Source: Alphaproteobacteria bacterium
GTDB taxonomy: Bacteria; Pseudomonadota; Alphaproteobacteria; Reyranellales; Reyranellaceae
Assembly: GCA_017308235.1 (NCBI GenBank)
Contig: JAFKFL010000008.1
Span: 397,864-461,863 of the forward strand
DNA length: 64,000 nucleotides
Direction of reading: 5' to 3'
Positions 27,807 to 35,216 of this stretch are shown here, one piece after another (the first letter of the stretch is position 1; each line of letters opens with the position of its first letter). The position numbers and the translations under genes were made by a program. Below the pieces are notes generated by a model. The model saw only the letters and a list, made by a program, of their open reading frames with translations, was not told the origin of the DNA and ran no database searches.

Positions 27807-29027
27807 CTAGTGTAGCTTGACGGGCAACGATTCCAATCCGCGCAAAGTGAAAGTCGGGCGACGCGTCGGGGTGCCGGCAAGCTCGATCGTGTCGAAGCGG
27901 TCGAGCAGAGTCCTGAAGGCAACGTCGCCTTCCATGCGTGCCAATGCCGCGCCGAGGCAATGGTGGATGCCGCCGCCGAAGGCGACATGCTTGCGAGCAT
28001 CGCGCGTGACATCGAGGCGATGAGGATCGGCAAAAGCGGCAGGATCGCGGTTGGCCGCGCCCAGCACCAGCATGATCTCGTCACCAGCCTTTACCGGACA
28101 GCCGACGACACTCATATCCTCGACCACCACGCGCTGTGAGATCTGAACCGGACCGTCGAAACGCAGCATCTCGTCGACCGCCGGGCCTGCTAGCTCCGGC
28201 GAGCGGCGCAGGAGGGCCAGTTGTTCCGGCGCGCGCAATAGGGCCAGCGTGCCGTTGCCGATCAGGTTCACCGTCGTTTCGTGGCCCGCGACCAGCAGGA
28301 GCTGGGCAAGCGCCACGATCTGGCGTGGCGAGATGCGATCGCCGTCGGCCTCTACGGCGGCCAGCGCCGATAGAAGGTCGTCACCCGGATTTTTTCGCCG
28401 CGCGGCGAGCAGGTCGCCAAGGTAGGTCTGCAGCCCTTGGCGCGCCTCGATGATGGCCGCTTCGATCTCCGGGCTGCGCAGGATGGTCGGATCGACCGAG
28501 CGCGCGATGCCGCGTGACCAAGCCGTGAAGGTCGCCTCGTCTTCGGGGGGCACACCCAGGAGGGCGCAGATGACCCGAACCGGCAGGGGATAGGCGAAGG
28601 CCTTGATCAAATCGACGGCACCGGATTGCTGCGCCATCTCGTCGACAAGCTCGGTGGCGATCGCCTGCGTCGTCGCGCGCAGGTCCTGGATGCGTCGTGG
28701 CGTGAAGGCACGGGCCACGAGGCCGCGTAGCCGCGTGTGCTCCGGCGGATCCATGAACAGGAGGCTTCGGGTGCGGTTGGGGTCTTCTTCCGTCCGCCCG
28801 GCTTCGGTGGCAGCGTGGTCTTCGTTGGTCGAGAGCCTGGGATGGCGCAGCAGGGCCGTCACATCGGCATGACCGAGTGCGAACCAGATCGTGTCGGCTA
28901 CACGCAGGAGCGGCGAGGGGCCGCGGAAGCGTTCGTAATAGGGATAGGGATCTTCGCGGAAGGCCGGTGACATGGCCTCGAGGAAGAAACGGTCAACCAG
29001 GCTTGGAGCGATCGCCGCATCGGACAT
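27807..29027 (-). CDS. Cytochrome P450
   Basis: This is a soluble bacterial-type P450 of 406 residues. The haem-binding motif is AFGGGIHHCLGAALARME with the thiolate Cys at 357; the I-helix oxygen-binding motif is LLVAGHETTVN, the K-helix ExxR is in VDEMLRFDGPVQISQR, and the start has PYPYYERFRG. The ATG at 29027 follows GAGGG. No ferredoxin or reductase gene is adjacent, so its redox partner lies elsewhere. A divergent TetR gene and a perfect palindrome between them suggest repression relieved by the substrate or a related compound. Confidence 0.93.
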   Translation of the reverse strand: MSDAAIAPSLVDRFFLEAMSPAFREDPYPYYERFRGPSPLLRVADTIWFALGHADVTALLRHPRLSTNEDHAATEAGRTEEDPNRTRSLLFMDPPEHTRLRGLVARAFTPRRIQDLRATTQAIATELVDEMAQQSGAVDLIKAFAYPLPVRVICALLGVPPEDEATFTAWSRGIARSVDPTILRSPEIEAAIIEARQGLQTYLGDLLAARRKNPGDDLLSALAAVEADGDRISPRQIVALAQLLLVAGHETTVNLIGNGTLALLRAPEQLALLRRSPELAGPAVDEMLRFDGPVQISQRVVVEDMSVVGCPVKAGDEIMLVLGAANRDPAAFADPHRLDVTRDARKHVAFGGGIHHCLGAALARMEGDVAFRTLLDRFDTIELAGTPTRRPTFTLRGLESLPVKLH

Positions 29028-29043
29028 GGCACCCTCATGCAAT

Positions 29044-29063
29044 TCGATACAATTATGTATCGA
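29044..29063. promoter_or_regulatory. TetR-type operator between P450 and tetR
   Basis: A perfect inverted repeat, TCGATACA and TGTATCGA separated by ATTA, lies midway between the divergent P450 and TetR start codons. Three of four flanking bases on each side also match (CAA ... TTG). The size and position are typical of a TetR-family operator covering both promoters. Confidence 0.65.
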
Positions 29064-29088
29064 GTTGTAATGTGCTAAAGAACCGGCC

Positions 29089-29685
29089 ATGTCAAGGGTG
29101 CGCACGCGTCCGACGCGGGACGATACGAAGGAGAAGCTGTTCGAAGCGGCGGCCGAGGTGTTCGAGGAACGCGGCATTGGCGCCGCCAGCATCGAGACGA
29201 TCGCCGCCGCCGCCGGCTTCACGCGCGGCGCTTTCTATTCCAACTTCAACAGCAAGGACGATCTGATCGTCGCCATGCTGGAAGATCACGTCGAGCGCTC
29301 GATCGCCTATCATCGCGAGCTCCTCGAGCGCCACCGCACGCCGGACGACTACGTCGCGGCGCTGCGCGCCACGGAGCGTAGCCGCCACGACCCACTGGGT
29401 CGCGCGCCGCTTCTACACATGGAGCTGATCCTCTACGTCGCGCGGGCCGAGAAGCGCCGGCCGGAACTGGCCAAGCGCCTGCGGGCGCGCCGCAAGCTCG
29501 TTGCCGACATCGTTTCCTCGACCATGCAGGCGGCAGGAAAGGTGGTAAGCGATCCCTCCTGGGCCAGCTCCATGTTGCTGGCACTGGAGGACGGCTTCCG
29601 CCTCCATCGCCTGATCGATCCTGAGTCAACGCCGGCAGACAGCTTCTTCCGCGCCGTGAATGACCTGCGCAAGCTTTCGGACTGA
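29089..29685 (+). CDS. TetR family transcriptional regulator
   Basis: The 198-residue protein has a clear N-terminal TetR helix-turn-helix: TKEKLFEAAAEVFEERGIGAASIETIAAAAGFTRGAFYSNFNSKDDLI is the classic arrangement, with the recognition helix at TRGAFYSNF. The C-terminal ligand-binding region is helical and unassignable. It is divergent from the P450 gene, separated by 61 bp holding a palindrome, so it most likely represses itself and the P450/GFA pair. The nearby azlD gene converges on its 3' end. Confidence 0.92.
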   Translation: MSRVRTRPTRDDTKEKLFEAAAEVFEERGIGAASIETIAAAAGFTRGAFYSNFNSKDDLIVAMLEDHVERSIAYHRELLERHRTPDDYVAALRATERSRHDPLGRAPLLHMELILYVARAEKRRPELAKRLRARRKLVADIVSSTMQAAGKVVSDPSWASSMLLALEDGFRLHRLIDPESTPADSFFRAVNDLRKLSD

Positions 29686-29690
29686 TCGTG

Positions 29691-29996
29691 CTATTTGACG
29701 AGGATCGCGGCAGCCAATGCAGCGGCCGAGAAACCGGCAGTAAAGGCCGCCCATTCCTTGTGCGTCAGCCACATGACCACGACCGCGGCGATGCAACCGA
29801 TGACGCTTGGCCAACTGCCCTCGAAACAGGCTGCGGCGACGAACGCCACGAACAGATTGCCCGGCGCCAGGCGGAAGAACCTCGCAACGACGCCGCTCTC
29901 GCGCATCAGGCCCGCCGCGAGAAAGCCGCCCGCCCGTAGTGCGTAGCTCACAAGGCCCAAAGCGGCGATCGCGGCAAGGATGCGCCAATCAGACAT
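29691..29996 (-). CDS. azlD: AzlD family branched-chain amino acid export subunit
   Basis: This encodes a 101-residue protein with three to four hydrophobic helices (ILAAIAALGLVSYALRAGGF, FRLAPGNLFVAFVAAACF, AFTAGFSAAALAAAILV). It matches the small AzlD subunit that pairs with AzlC to export branched-chain amino acids or similar compounds. Its ATG overlaps the end of azlC by 8 nt, indicating translational coupling. Confidence 0.88.
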   Translation of the reverse strand: MSDWRILAAIAALGLVSYALRAGGFLAAGLMRESGVVARFFRLAPGNLFVAFVAAACFEGSWPSVIGCIAAVVVMWLTHKEWAAFTAGFSAAALAAAILVK

Positions 29997-30714
29997 CGTC
30001 GCCTCGGGCCATGCTTGCGGCGGTTCCGATGGCGCCGCCGACCAGCATTGCCCAGCTGGGTGCGATCAACCACGACACGAGAACGGCAACGGCTGCCGAG
30101 AGACCCCATGGTAGGATCGACCGGCGGCCATGCCATTGAATAGGCAGCAAGCTCGCTACAAAAATAGCGGGCAGCAGCGCCGCGGCGACGGCGAGCGGTC
30201 CATCCATGCTCACCGGCATGCCATAGCCCAGAGCGGTTCCACCCATCCAACCAATGGCCATCGGGACGCTCGCGCCGAGAAGGTAGCCGGCGTCGGGGCC
30301 GTGGCGCTTCGCATCGGCGGTCGTCATCAGCCAGGACGCATCGGCAAGCAGGAACAAGGCGGGCAGCATGATCCGCTTCCTGAGTTTGCCGAAGAGTTGG
30401 TGGAGATGGGCGCCGATCAGCAGATATCGGGCGTTGGTCGCAATGCACGCGAGGACCATCGGGATTACCGGAGGTGCCGATGCCCACATGCCGAGGGTCA
30501 CGGCCTGGGCGGTGCCGGAATAAACGACCACGCTGAAGAGCGCGGATGGGATGAATCCCAAACCGATACTGCGATAGGCTACGCCCATGACCATGCCGGC
30601 TATGCCGTTGCTGAGAATGAAGGGCAACGCTTCCAGGAAGCCGCGCCGGAACGCGGTGCGCGTGAAGCGGGGCTTAGAATCCGAGGCCATGTCGGATATA
30701 ATGGTCATGGGCAT
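29989..30714 (-). CDS. azlC: AzlC family permease
   Basis: AzlC (241 residues) is the large subunit of an AzlCD exporter. It shows FRRGFLEALPFILSNGIAGM, VVYSGTAQAVTLGMW, ACIATNARYLLIGAHLHQLF and LLADASWLMTT, typical of the family, and about six helices. The ATG at 30714 has AAGG 8 nt upstream; later in-frame ATGs at 30708 and 30690 are possible. It is divergent from a CGNR-type regulator gene with a 25-bp gap, so that regulator may control it. Confidence 0.9.
   Translation of the reverse strand: MPMTIISDMASDSKPRFTRTAFRRGFLEALPFILSNGIAGMVMGVAYRSIGLGFIPSALFSVVVYSGTAQAVTLGMWASAPPVIPMVLACIATNARYLLIGAHLHQLFGKLRKRIMLPALFLLADASWLMTTADAKRHGPDAGYLLGASVPMAIGWMGGTALGYGMPVSMDGPLAVAAALLPAIFVASLLPIQWHGRRSILPWGLSAAVAVLVSWLIAPSWAMLVGGAIGTAASMARGDDV
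30697..30702 (+). promoter_or_regulatory. Probable -10 element of the CGNR regulator gene
   Basis: A perfect TATAAT lies 38 nt upstream of the CGNR gene ATG, inside the 5' end of divergent azlC. The -35 at 17 bp (TTAGAA, 30674-30679) is only a partial match. Placement of the promoter inside azlC would let the two genes interfere with each other's transcription. Confidence 0.4.
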
Positions 30715-30739
30715 TAGGTAGACCTTAATCGGGACGTCC

Positions 30740-31378
30740 ATGTCAAGAGATCCGCAGCGAGCGGCCTCGCAATTTTTCGGCGGTCGCGCCTGTCTCGACT
30801 TCGCCAATACGGTCGACTGGCGAACCTCAGATAATCCGCAGGAACTCATCCCGGACTATGCGACCTTCCTCGCATGGAGCGTTCGCCGGGGCACGATGTC
30901 GTCGCGCGCGGCAGCAAGGCTCAAGGCTCTTGCTGACGCCGACACCGCCGCGGCCGCCACGACGATGGACTCTGTGCTGTCATTGCGCGCCGAAATCTCG
31001 AAGATCGCCGACGCGCTACGCGACCATCGCGCGGCGGATCTCACCGCCGTCAATGCGATGATTGGGCAAACGCCGCCACAGCCGTCGCTCTTGAAACGTG
31101 AACCCGCCTATCTTCACGACTTGCGTGGGGACGATCTGAAAGAACCTCTTTGGCCTTTGCTCTGGTCGTTGACCGCGGTTCTTACATCGACGGATGCGAC
31201 GCGGATCGGATGCTGCCAGGCCACAGGCTGCGGTTGGTTCTATGTCGACGAAAGCCCCAATCGCACGCGCCTGTGGTGCTCGAGCGAAGTCTGCGGGAAT
31301 CGTGAAAGAGTCCGCCGGGCGTACGCCGGGCGTAACAAGGGAAAGCCGCAGCGGAAGCGGGCGGCTAGTCGCCCTTGA
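30740..31378 (+). CDS. ABATE/CGNR zinc-finger putative transcriptional regulator
   Basis: The 212-residue protein has the N-terminal ABATE-type domain (FFGGRACLDFANTVDWR) and a C-terminal CGNR zinc finger (CCQATGCGWFYVDESPNRTR then LWCSSEVCGNRERVRRAY), the standard pair. CGNR proteins are thought to act as stress-linked DNA-binding regulators. The basic tail KPQRKRAASR fits nucleic-acid binding. It is divergent from azlC-azlD and probably regulates them. Its last 14 nt overlap the convergent Bug gene. Confidence 0.88.
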   Translation: MSRDPQRAASQFFGGRACLDFANTVDWRTSDNPQELIPDYATFLAWSVRRGTMSSRAAARLKALADADTAAAATTMDSVLSLRAEISKIADALRDHRAADLTAVNAMIGQTPPQPSLLKREPAYLHDLRGDDLKEPLWPLLWSLTAVLTSTDATRIGCCQATGCGWFYVDESPNRTRLWCSSEVCGNRERVRRAYAGRNKGKPQRKRAASRP

Positions 31379-32342
31379 TGTCGTTGTCCTTGATCACCTT
31401 GAACCAGCGTTCCTGCTCGCTCTTCTGATAGGCGGCGAAGTCCTCCGGTGAGGTGGTCAGGATCTCCATGTTGAACTGCTCGACGAATTTCTGCGTGACA
31501 TCCGGCGAGCGCACGGCCTTCGTGATCTCGGCATGCATGCGATCGACGATCGGGCGTGGCGTACCCGCAGGCGCATAGACGCCCCACCAGGCATAGGAGG
31601 GGAAGGCCTTGATGCCCTGCTCGGCGAGCGTCGGCGTGTCGGGCAGCGCTGGGGTGCGTGCCTCGCCCGTGACGGCGATCGCCCGCACCTTGTTGGCGCG
31701 TATGTGCGGGCTGAACGAGGCAAGACTGCCAATCCCGATATCGGTGACGCCCGCCAGGATATCCTGGTTGAGCGGCCCGCCGCCTTTGTAGGGGATCAGA
31801 TTGAGGTCGACGTCGTTCTCTTTCTTGACGAGCGTCATGAGGACCAGCGCCTGGCTCGCCCCGAGAACTCCCATGTTGACCTTGCCCGGCCGCTTCTTCG
31901 CGTCCGCTACCGCTTCGGCGAAGGTCTTATAGGGGCGGTCGGGGTGTGCGCAGATCACCTGCGGCGTGCGTCCGATTTCCATGACGTTCATGAGCTCGGA
32001 GTCTTTGTAGGGCAGGCTTGGCGCAAAAGCCGGATTGAGGATGTGGCTGTCGAAAGTGATCATCCAGGTCTGCCCGTCAGGTGCCGATTTGGCCGCCACC
32101 GCCGAGCCGACGGCGCCGGTGCCTCCTGGCTTGTTGTCGATGATAACGTTCCAGCCCGCGGCTTCGATCAGCTTGTTCTGGATGATGCGCGCGACTGGAT
32201 CGGTCGAGCCTCCCGGCGGAAAGGGGACGATGATGCGGAGCTGCCCTTTGGGCCAGTCGCCCTGGGCGCGCGCAGTCGTCGATGCGCTAAACGTCGCCGC
32301 CAGGCCGCCCGCAAGAATCGAGCGACGATGAACTAAGGTCAT
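31365..32342 (-). CDS. Bug/TctC family tripartite tricarboxylate transporter substrate-binding protein
   Basis: This 325-residue exported protein starts with a signal peptide (HRRSILAGGLAATFSASTT ... ARAQ) and continues LRIIVPFPPGGSTDPVARII, the standard Bug opening, with IDNKPGGTGAVGSAVAAKS and DLNLIPYKGGGPLNQDILAG. Bug proteins bind carboxylates or other small ligands in the periplasm. No tctA or tctB membrane gene is nearby, so it is an orphan binding protein, common in some proteobacteria. GGAGG precedes the ATG at 32342. Confidence 0.9.
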   Translation of the reverse strand: MTLVHRRSILAGGLAATFSASTTARAQGDWPKGQLRIIVPFPPGGSTDPVARIIQNKLIEAAGWNVIIDNKPGGTGAVGSAVAAKSAPDGQTWMITFDSHILNPAFAPSLPYKDSELMNVMEIGRTPQVICAHPDRPYKTFAEAVADAKKRPGKVNMGVLGASQALVLMTLVKKENDVDLNLIPYKGGGPLNQDILAGVTDIGIGSLASFSPHIRANKVRAIAVTGEARTPALPDTPTLAEQGIKAFPSYAWWGVYAPAGTPRPIVDRMHAEITKAVRSPDVTQKFVEQFNMEILTTSPEDFAAYQKSEQERWFKVIKDNDIKGD

Positions 32343-32380
32343 AAACGCCTCCCTGCCTATGTCTTGTTGACGGCACCATA

Positions 32381-32719
32381 TCATTCTCGGTCGGAAACCG
32401 AGAAAGGATTGCCATCGGGATCCTTGCCTTCGCAACGCGCCAGGCCGCGCCCCACTATCAATTTGGACATTTTCGCTCCCCTGCCGATCAGTTCCTTGCG
32501 AGCGGCGTCGATGTCGGGCGCCCAGAAGCCGATCTTGGGCGGCCTCCGTCCGACAGATGAGGTGCCGTTATGGAGTGCGATGACGCAGCCGTTGGCATCG
32601 AATTCCTTCCAGCCTTTCTCATCCTTGGCGAGCCTGAGGCCCAGCACATCGCGATAGAAGGCGGTCATGCGTGGCATGTTCTTGGTGAAAAGTACGACTC
32701 GCCGCATCGAAAGCGTCAT
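32381..32719 (-). CDS. VOC family (glyoxalase/bleomycin-resistance-fold) protein
   Basis: The 112-residue protein shows the VOC pattern RRVVLFTKNMPRMTAFYRDVLGL at the start and CEGKDPDGNPFSVSDRE at the end. Such proteins are metal-dependent lyases, dioxygenases or binding proteins; the exact activity is unknown. A GGGGGG stretch just ahead of the ATG at 32719 serves as ribosome binding site. It is followed by the Bug gene on the same strand with a 38-bp gap. Confidence 0.78.
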   Translation of the reverse strand: MTLSMRRVVLFTKNMPRMTAFYRDVLGLRLAKDEKGWKEFDANGCVIALHNGTSSVGRRPPKIGFWAPDIDAARKELIGRGAKMSKLIVGRGLARCEGKDPDGNPFSVSDRE

Positions 32720-32754
32720 GTTCGACCCCCCTATGAAAGGGAGCAGGGCACGGA

Positions 32755-32792
32755 TCGATTTTTTTGCCAAGCCCCGCGCGGCTCGCTATTGA
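32755..32792 (+). promoter_or_regulatory. Promoter of the exported nucleosidase gene (copy 1 of a repeated promoter sequence)
   Basis: The 20-mer TCGATTTTTTTGCCAAGCCC (32755-32774) is repeated exactly upstream of gatB. In it TTGCCA (32764-32769) can serve as -35, and after a 17-bp spacer TATTGA (32787-32792) is a fair -10. The ATG at 32802 is only 9 nt past the -10, implying a leader of a few nucleotides at most and no ribosome binding site. Confidence 0.55.
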
Positions 32793-32801
32793 ACGGGCAT
32801 C

Positions 32802-33707
32802 ATGCGCACTGTTTTCGCCGCTCTGGCCCTGCTCTTTGCGTTCCTTCAACCCGCATGGGCGGATCGGCTCGATGCCACGCCGCGCATCGCGGTGATGTCC
32901 GCTTACGAGCCGGAATGGAAGGCGTTGAAGGCCAGTCTCGGCGAGCCGATGAGCTACGATGTCAATGGCGTGGAGTTCGTCACGGGAACGCTCTCTGACC
33001 GCAAGGTTGTGCTGTTCCTGAGCGGCATCAGCATGGTGAACGCCACCATGAACGTCCAGCTCGCGCTCGATCGCTTCGATATTACAGGCATTGTCGTCAG
33101 TGGCATTGCCGGGGGAGTGGACCCGAGCCTGCGCATCGGCGATGTCACAGTGGCGGAGCGCTGGGGGCAGTACCTAGAGGCTGTGTTCGCGCGCGAGACC
33201 GACGGCAAGTTCCAGCCGCCGCCGTGGGAAAAGACACCCTATCCCAACTTCGGCATGATCTTCCCGACCGACGTCTGGGTGAGCCGCACCGGGAAGAAGC
33301 CCGAGCAGCGCTTCTGGTTCGAGGTCGATCCCGGAATGTTGGCGGCTGCCGGCAAAATCGGCGCCATGGACCTCAAACGCTGCACGGCTACAAAGGCCTG
33401 CCTTGACCATACGCCGCATCTGGTTGTCGGGGGTAACGGCGTATCCGGCCAGGCCTTCGTCGATAATGCCAAGTTCCGGGAGTATGTGTCCGAAACCTTC
33501 AAGGCGCATGTCTTGGACATGGAAAGTGCGGCGGTCGCGATGGTCGCCTATGCCAACGGCGTGCCGTTCATCGCTTTTCGCAGTCTTTCGGACCTCGCGG
33601 GCGGCGGCGAGGGCGCCAATGAGCTGCGCACCTTCTTCCAGCTGGCGTCGGACAATTCGGCCGCCGTCGTGCGGCAATTTCTGACCTTGTGGGCGCCGCC
33701 CAGGTAA
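32802..33707 (+). CDS. Exported MTA/SAH-nucleosidase-like protein (PNP/UDP phosphorylase fold)
   Basis: This 301-residue protein has a signal peptide (MRTVFAALALLFAFLQPAWA, cleaved before DRLD) and then a nucleosidase fold. It keeps the features of 5'-methylthioadenosine/S-adenosylhomocysteine nucleosidase: IAVMSAYEPEWKALKASLG, GIVVSGIAGGVDPSLRIGDV, VLDMESAAVAMVAYANGVPF (catalytic Glu) and FRSLSDLAGG (catalytic Asp). An insertion with three Cys residues between residues 180 and 215 is not in the cytoplasmic enzymes. Predicted location is the periplasm, which is unusual for this activity; its substrate may be an exogenous nucleoside. Confidence 0.83.
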   Translation: MRTVFAALALLFAFLQPAWADRLDATPRIAVMSAYEPEWKALKASLGEPMSYDVNGVEFVTGTLSDRKVVLFLSGISMVNATMNVQLALDRFDITGIVVSGIAGGVDPSLRIGDVTVAERWGQYLEAVFARETDGKFQPPPWEKTPYPNFGMIFPTDVWVSRTGKKPEQRFWFEVDPGMLAAAGKIGAMDLKRCTATKACLDHTPHLVVGGNGVSGQAFVDNAKFREYVSETFKAHVLDMESAAVAMVAYANGVPFIAFRSLSDLAGGGEGANELRTFFQLASDNSAAVVRQFLTLWAPPR

Positions 33708-33722
33708 CATCCAGTCCCGCCG

Positions 33723-33760
33723 TCGATTTTTTTGCCAAGCCCGGTCCGGCGGGCTATCTA
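33723..33760 (+). promoter_or_regulatory. Promoter of gatB (copy 2 of the repeated promoter sequence)
   Basis: The same 20-mer recurs at 33723-33742. TTGCCA (33732-33737), a 17-bp spacer and TATCTA (33755-33760) form a promoter, and the gatB ATG lies 7 nt downstream, so the mRNA probably starts at or next to the ATG. No ribosome binding site is present. Confidence 0.6.
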
Positions 33761-33767
33761 GCGCGGC

Positions 33768-35216
33768 ATGTCGCTCATCAAAGGTGAAACCGGCGATTGG
33801 GAGATCGTGCTGGGATTGGAAGTCCATGCCCAGGTGATTTCCGACGCCAAGCTCTTCTCCGGCGCGCCGACGGCGTTCGGCGCCGATCCCAACACGCAGG
33901 TGTCTCTGATCGACGCCGCCATGCCCGGCATGCTGCCTGTGATCAACGCGCATTGCGTGAAGCAGGCGGTGCGGACCGGCCTCGGACTCAACGCCAAGAT
34001 CAACCTGCGTTCGGTGTTCGATCGCAAGAACTACTTCTTTCCCGACCTGCCGGCCGGCTACCAGATCTCGCAGTATAAGGACCCGATCGTCGGCGAAGGC
34101 GAGGTCGAGATCGACCTCGAGGACGGCACGACCCGCAAGATCGGCATCGAGCGCCTGCATCTGGAGCAGGACGCCGGCAAGAGCCTGCATGATCAGCATG
34201 CGACGCAGACCTATGTAGACCTCAACCGCTCGGGCGTGGCGTTGATGGAGATCGTGAGCAGGCCCGACATGCGCTCGGCCGAGGAGGCGGCGGCCTATCT
34301 CACCAAGCTGCGTTCGATCGTGCGCTATCTCGGCACGTGCGACGGCAACATGGACGAGGGCTCCATGCGCTGCGACGTCAATGTGTCGGTGCGCAAGCCC
34401 GGCGGGTCGCTCGGCACGCGCTGCGAGATCAAGAACGTGAACTCGATCCGCTTCGTCAAGCAGGCGATCGAGTTCGAGTCACGCCGCCAGGTCGAGGTGA
34501 TCGAGGGTGGCGGCAAGATCGTGCAGGAGACCCGTCGGTTCGATGCAGGCCGTGGCGAGACTCGGTCGATGCGCTCCAAGGAGGATGCGCACGATTATCG
34601 TTATTTCCCCGATCCCGACCTGCTTCCGCTGATCCTGAAGCCGGAGTTCGTCGAGAGCATCAAGGCGAACCTGCCGGAGCTGCCCGATGCCAAGAAGGCT
34701 CGCTTCGTCACGGAGTACGGGCTTACGCCCTACGACGCGGGCGTGCTGGTGGCGGAAAGGGAAACAGCTGAATTCTTCGAGACCGTGGCCAAGGGGCGCG
34801 ATGCCAAGGAAGCCGTGAAGCTGGTCACAGGCGATTTCTTCGCCATGCTGAACCGGCGCGGCGTCGGCATTACACAGTCGCCGATCAGCGCCTTGCATCT
34901 CGGCAAGCTCCTTGATCTCCAGGCCGACGGCACGATCTCCGGCCGTATCGCCAAGGATCTGTTTGTCGCCATGGAGGAGACGGGCAAGGATCCTGCGGCG
35001 CTGGTCGAGGAGCGCGGGCTGAAGCAGGTGACCGACACCGGCGCCATCGAGGCCGCTATCAAGGCGGTCATCGACGGCAATCCGGACAAGGTCGCTGCCT
35101 ACAAGGCCAAGCCCACCATGTTCGGCTGGTTCGTGGGCCAGGTGATGAAGGCGACGGGTGGTAAGGCCAATCCCAAGGTCGTCAATGAGACTCTGAAGAA
35201 GTTTCTCGACGGCTGA
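33768..35216 (+). CDS. gatB: Asp-tRNA(Asn)/Glu-tRNA(Gln) amidotransferase subunit B
   Basis: GatB (482 residues) binds mischarged tRNA and carries the kinase/transamidase site of GatCAB. It shows [70 protein letters not shown] and the helical YqeY-like C-terminal domain ([20 protein letters not shown]). All are intact. It is separate from gatC-gatA and appears to have its own leaderless promoter. The 3' end overlaps the convergent GH15 gene by 35 nt. Confidence 0.97.
   Translation: MSLIKGETGDWEIVLGLEVHAQVISDAKLFSGAPTAFGADPNTQVSLIDAAMPGMLPVINAHCVKQAVRTGLGLNAKINLRSVFDRKNYFFPDLPAGYQISQYKDPIVGEGEVEIDLEDGTTRKIGIERLHLEQDAGKSLHDQHATQTYVDLNRSGVALMEIVSRPDMRSAEEAAAYLTKLRSIVRYLGTCDGNMDEGSMRCDVNVSVRKPGGSLGTRCEIKNVNSIRFVKQAIEFESRRQVEVIEGGGKIVQETRRFDAGRGETRSMRSKEDAHDYRYFPDPDLLPLILKPEFVESIKANLPELPDAKKARFVTEYGLTPYDAGVLVAERETAEFFETVAKGRDAKEAVKLVTGDFFAMLNRRGVGITQSPISALHLGKLLDLQADGTISGRIAKDLFVAMEETGKDPAALVEERGLKQVTDTGAIEAAIKAVIDGNPDKVAAYKAKPTMFGWFVGQVMKATGGKANPKVVNETLKKFLDG

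Noticed and set aside
33723..33742. The repeated 20-mer as part of a mobile element
   Set aside because: Only this short segment is repeated, without inverted ends or target duplication, and both copies fit a promoter position, so a promoter explanation is simpler.
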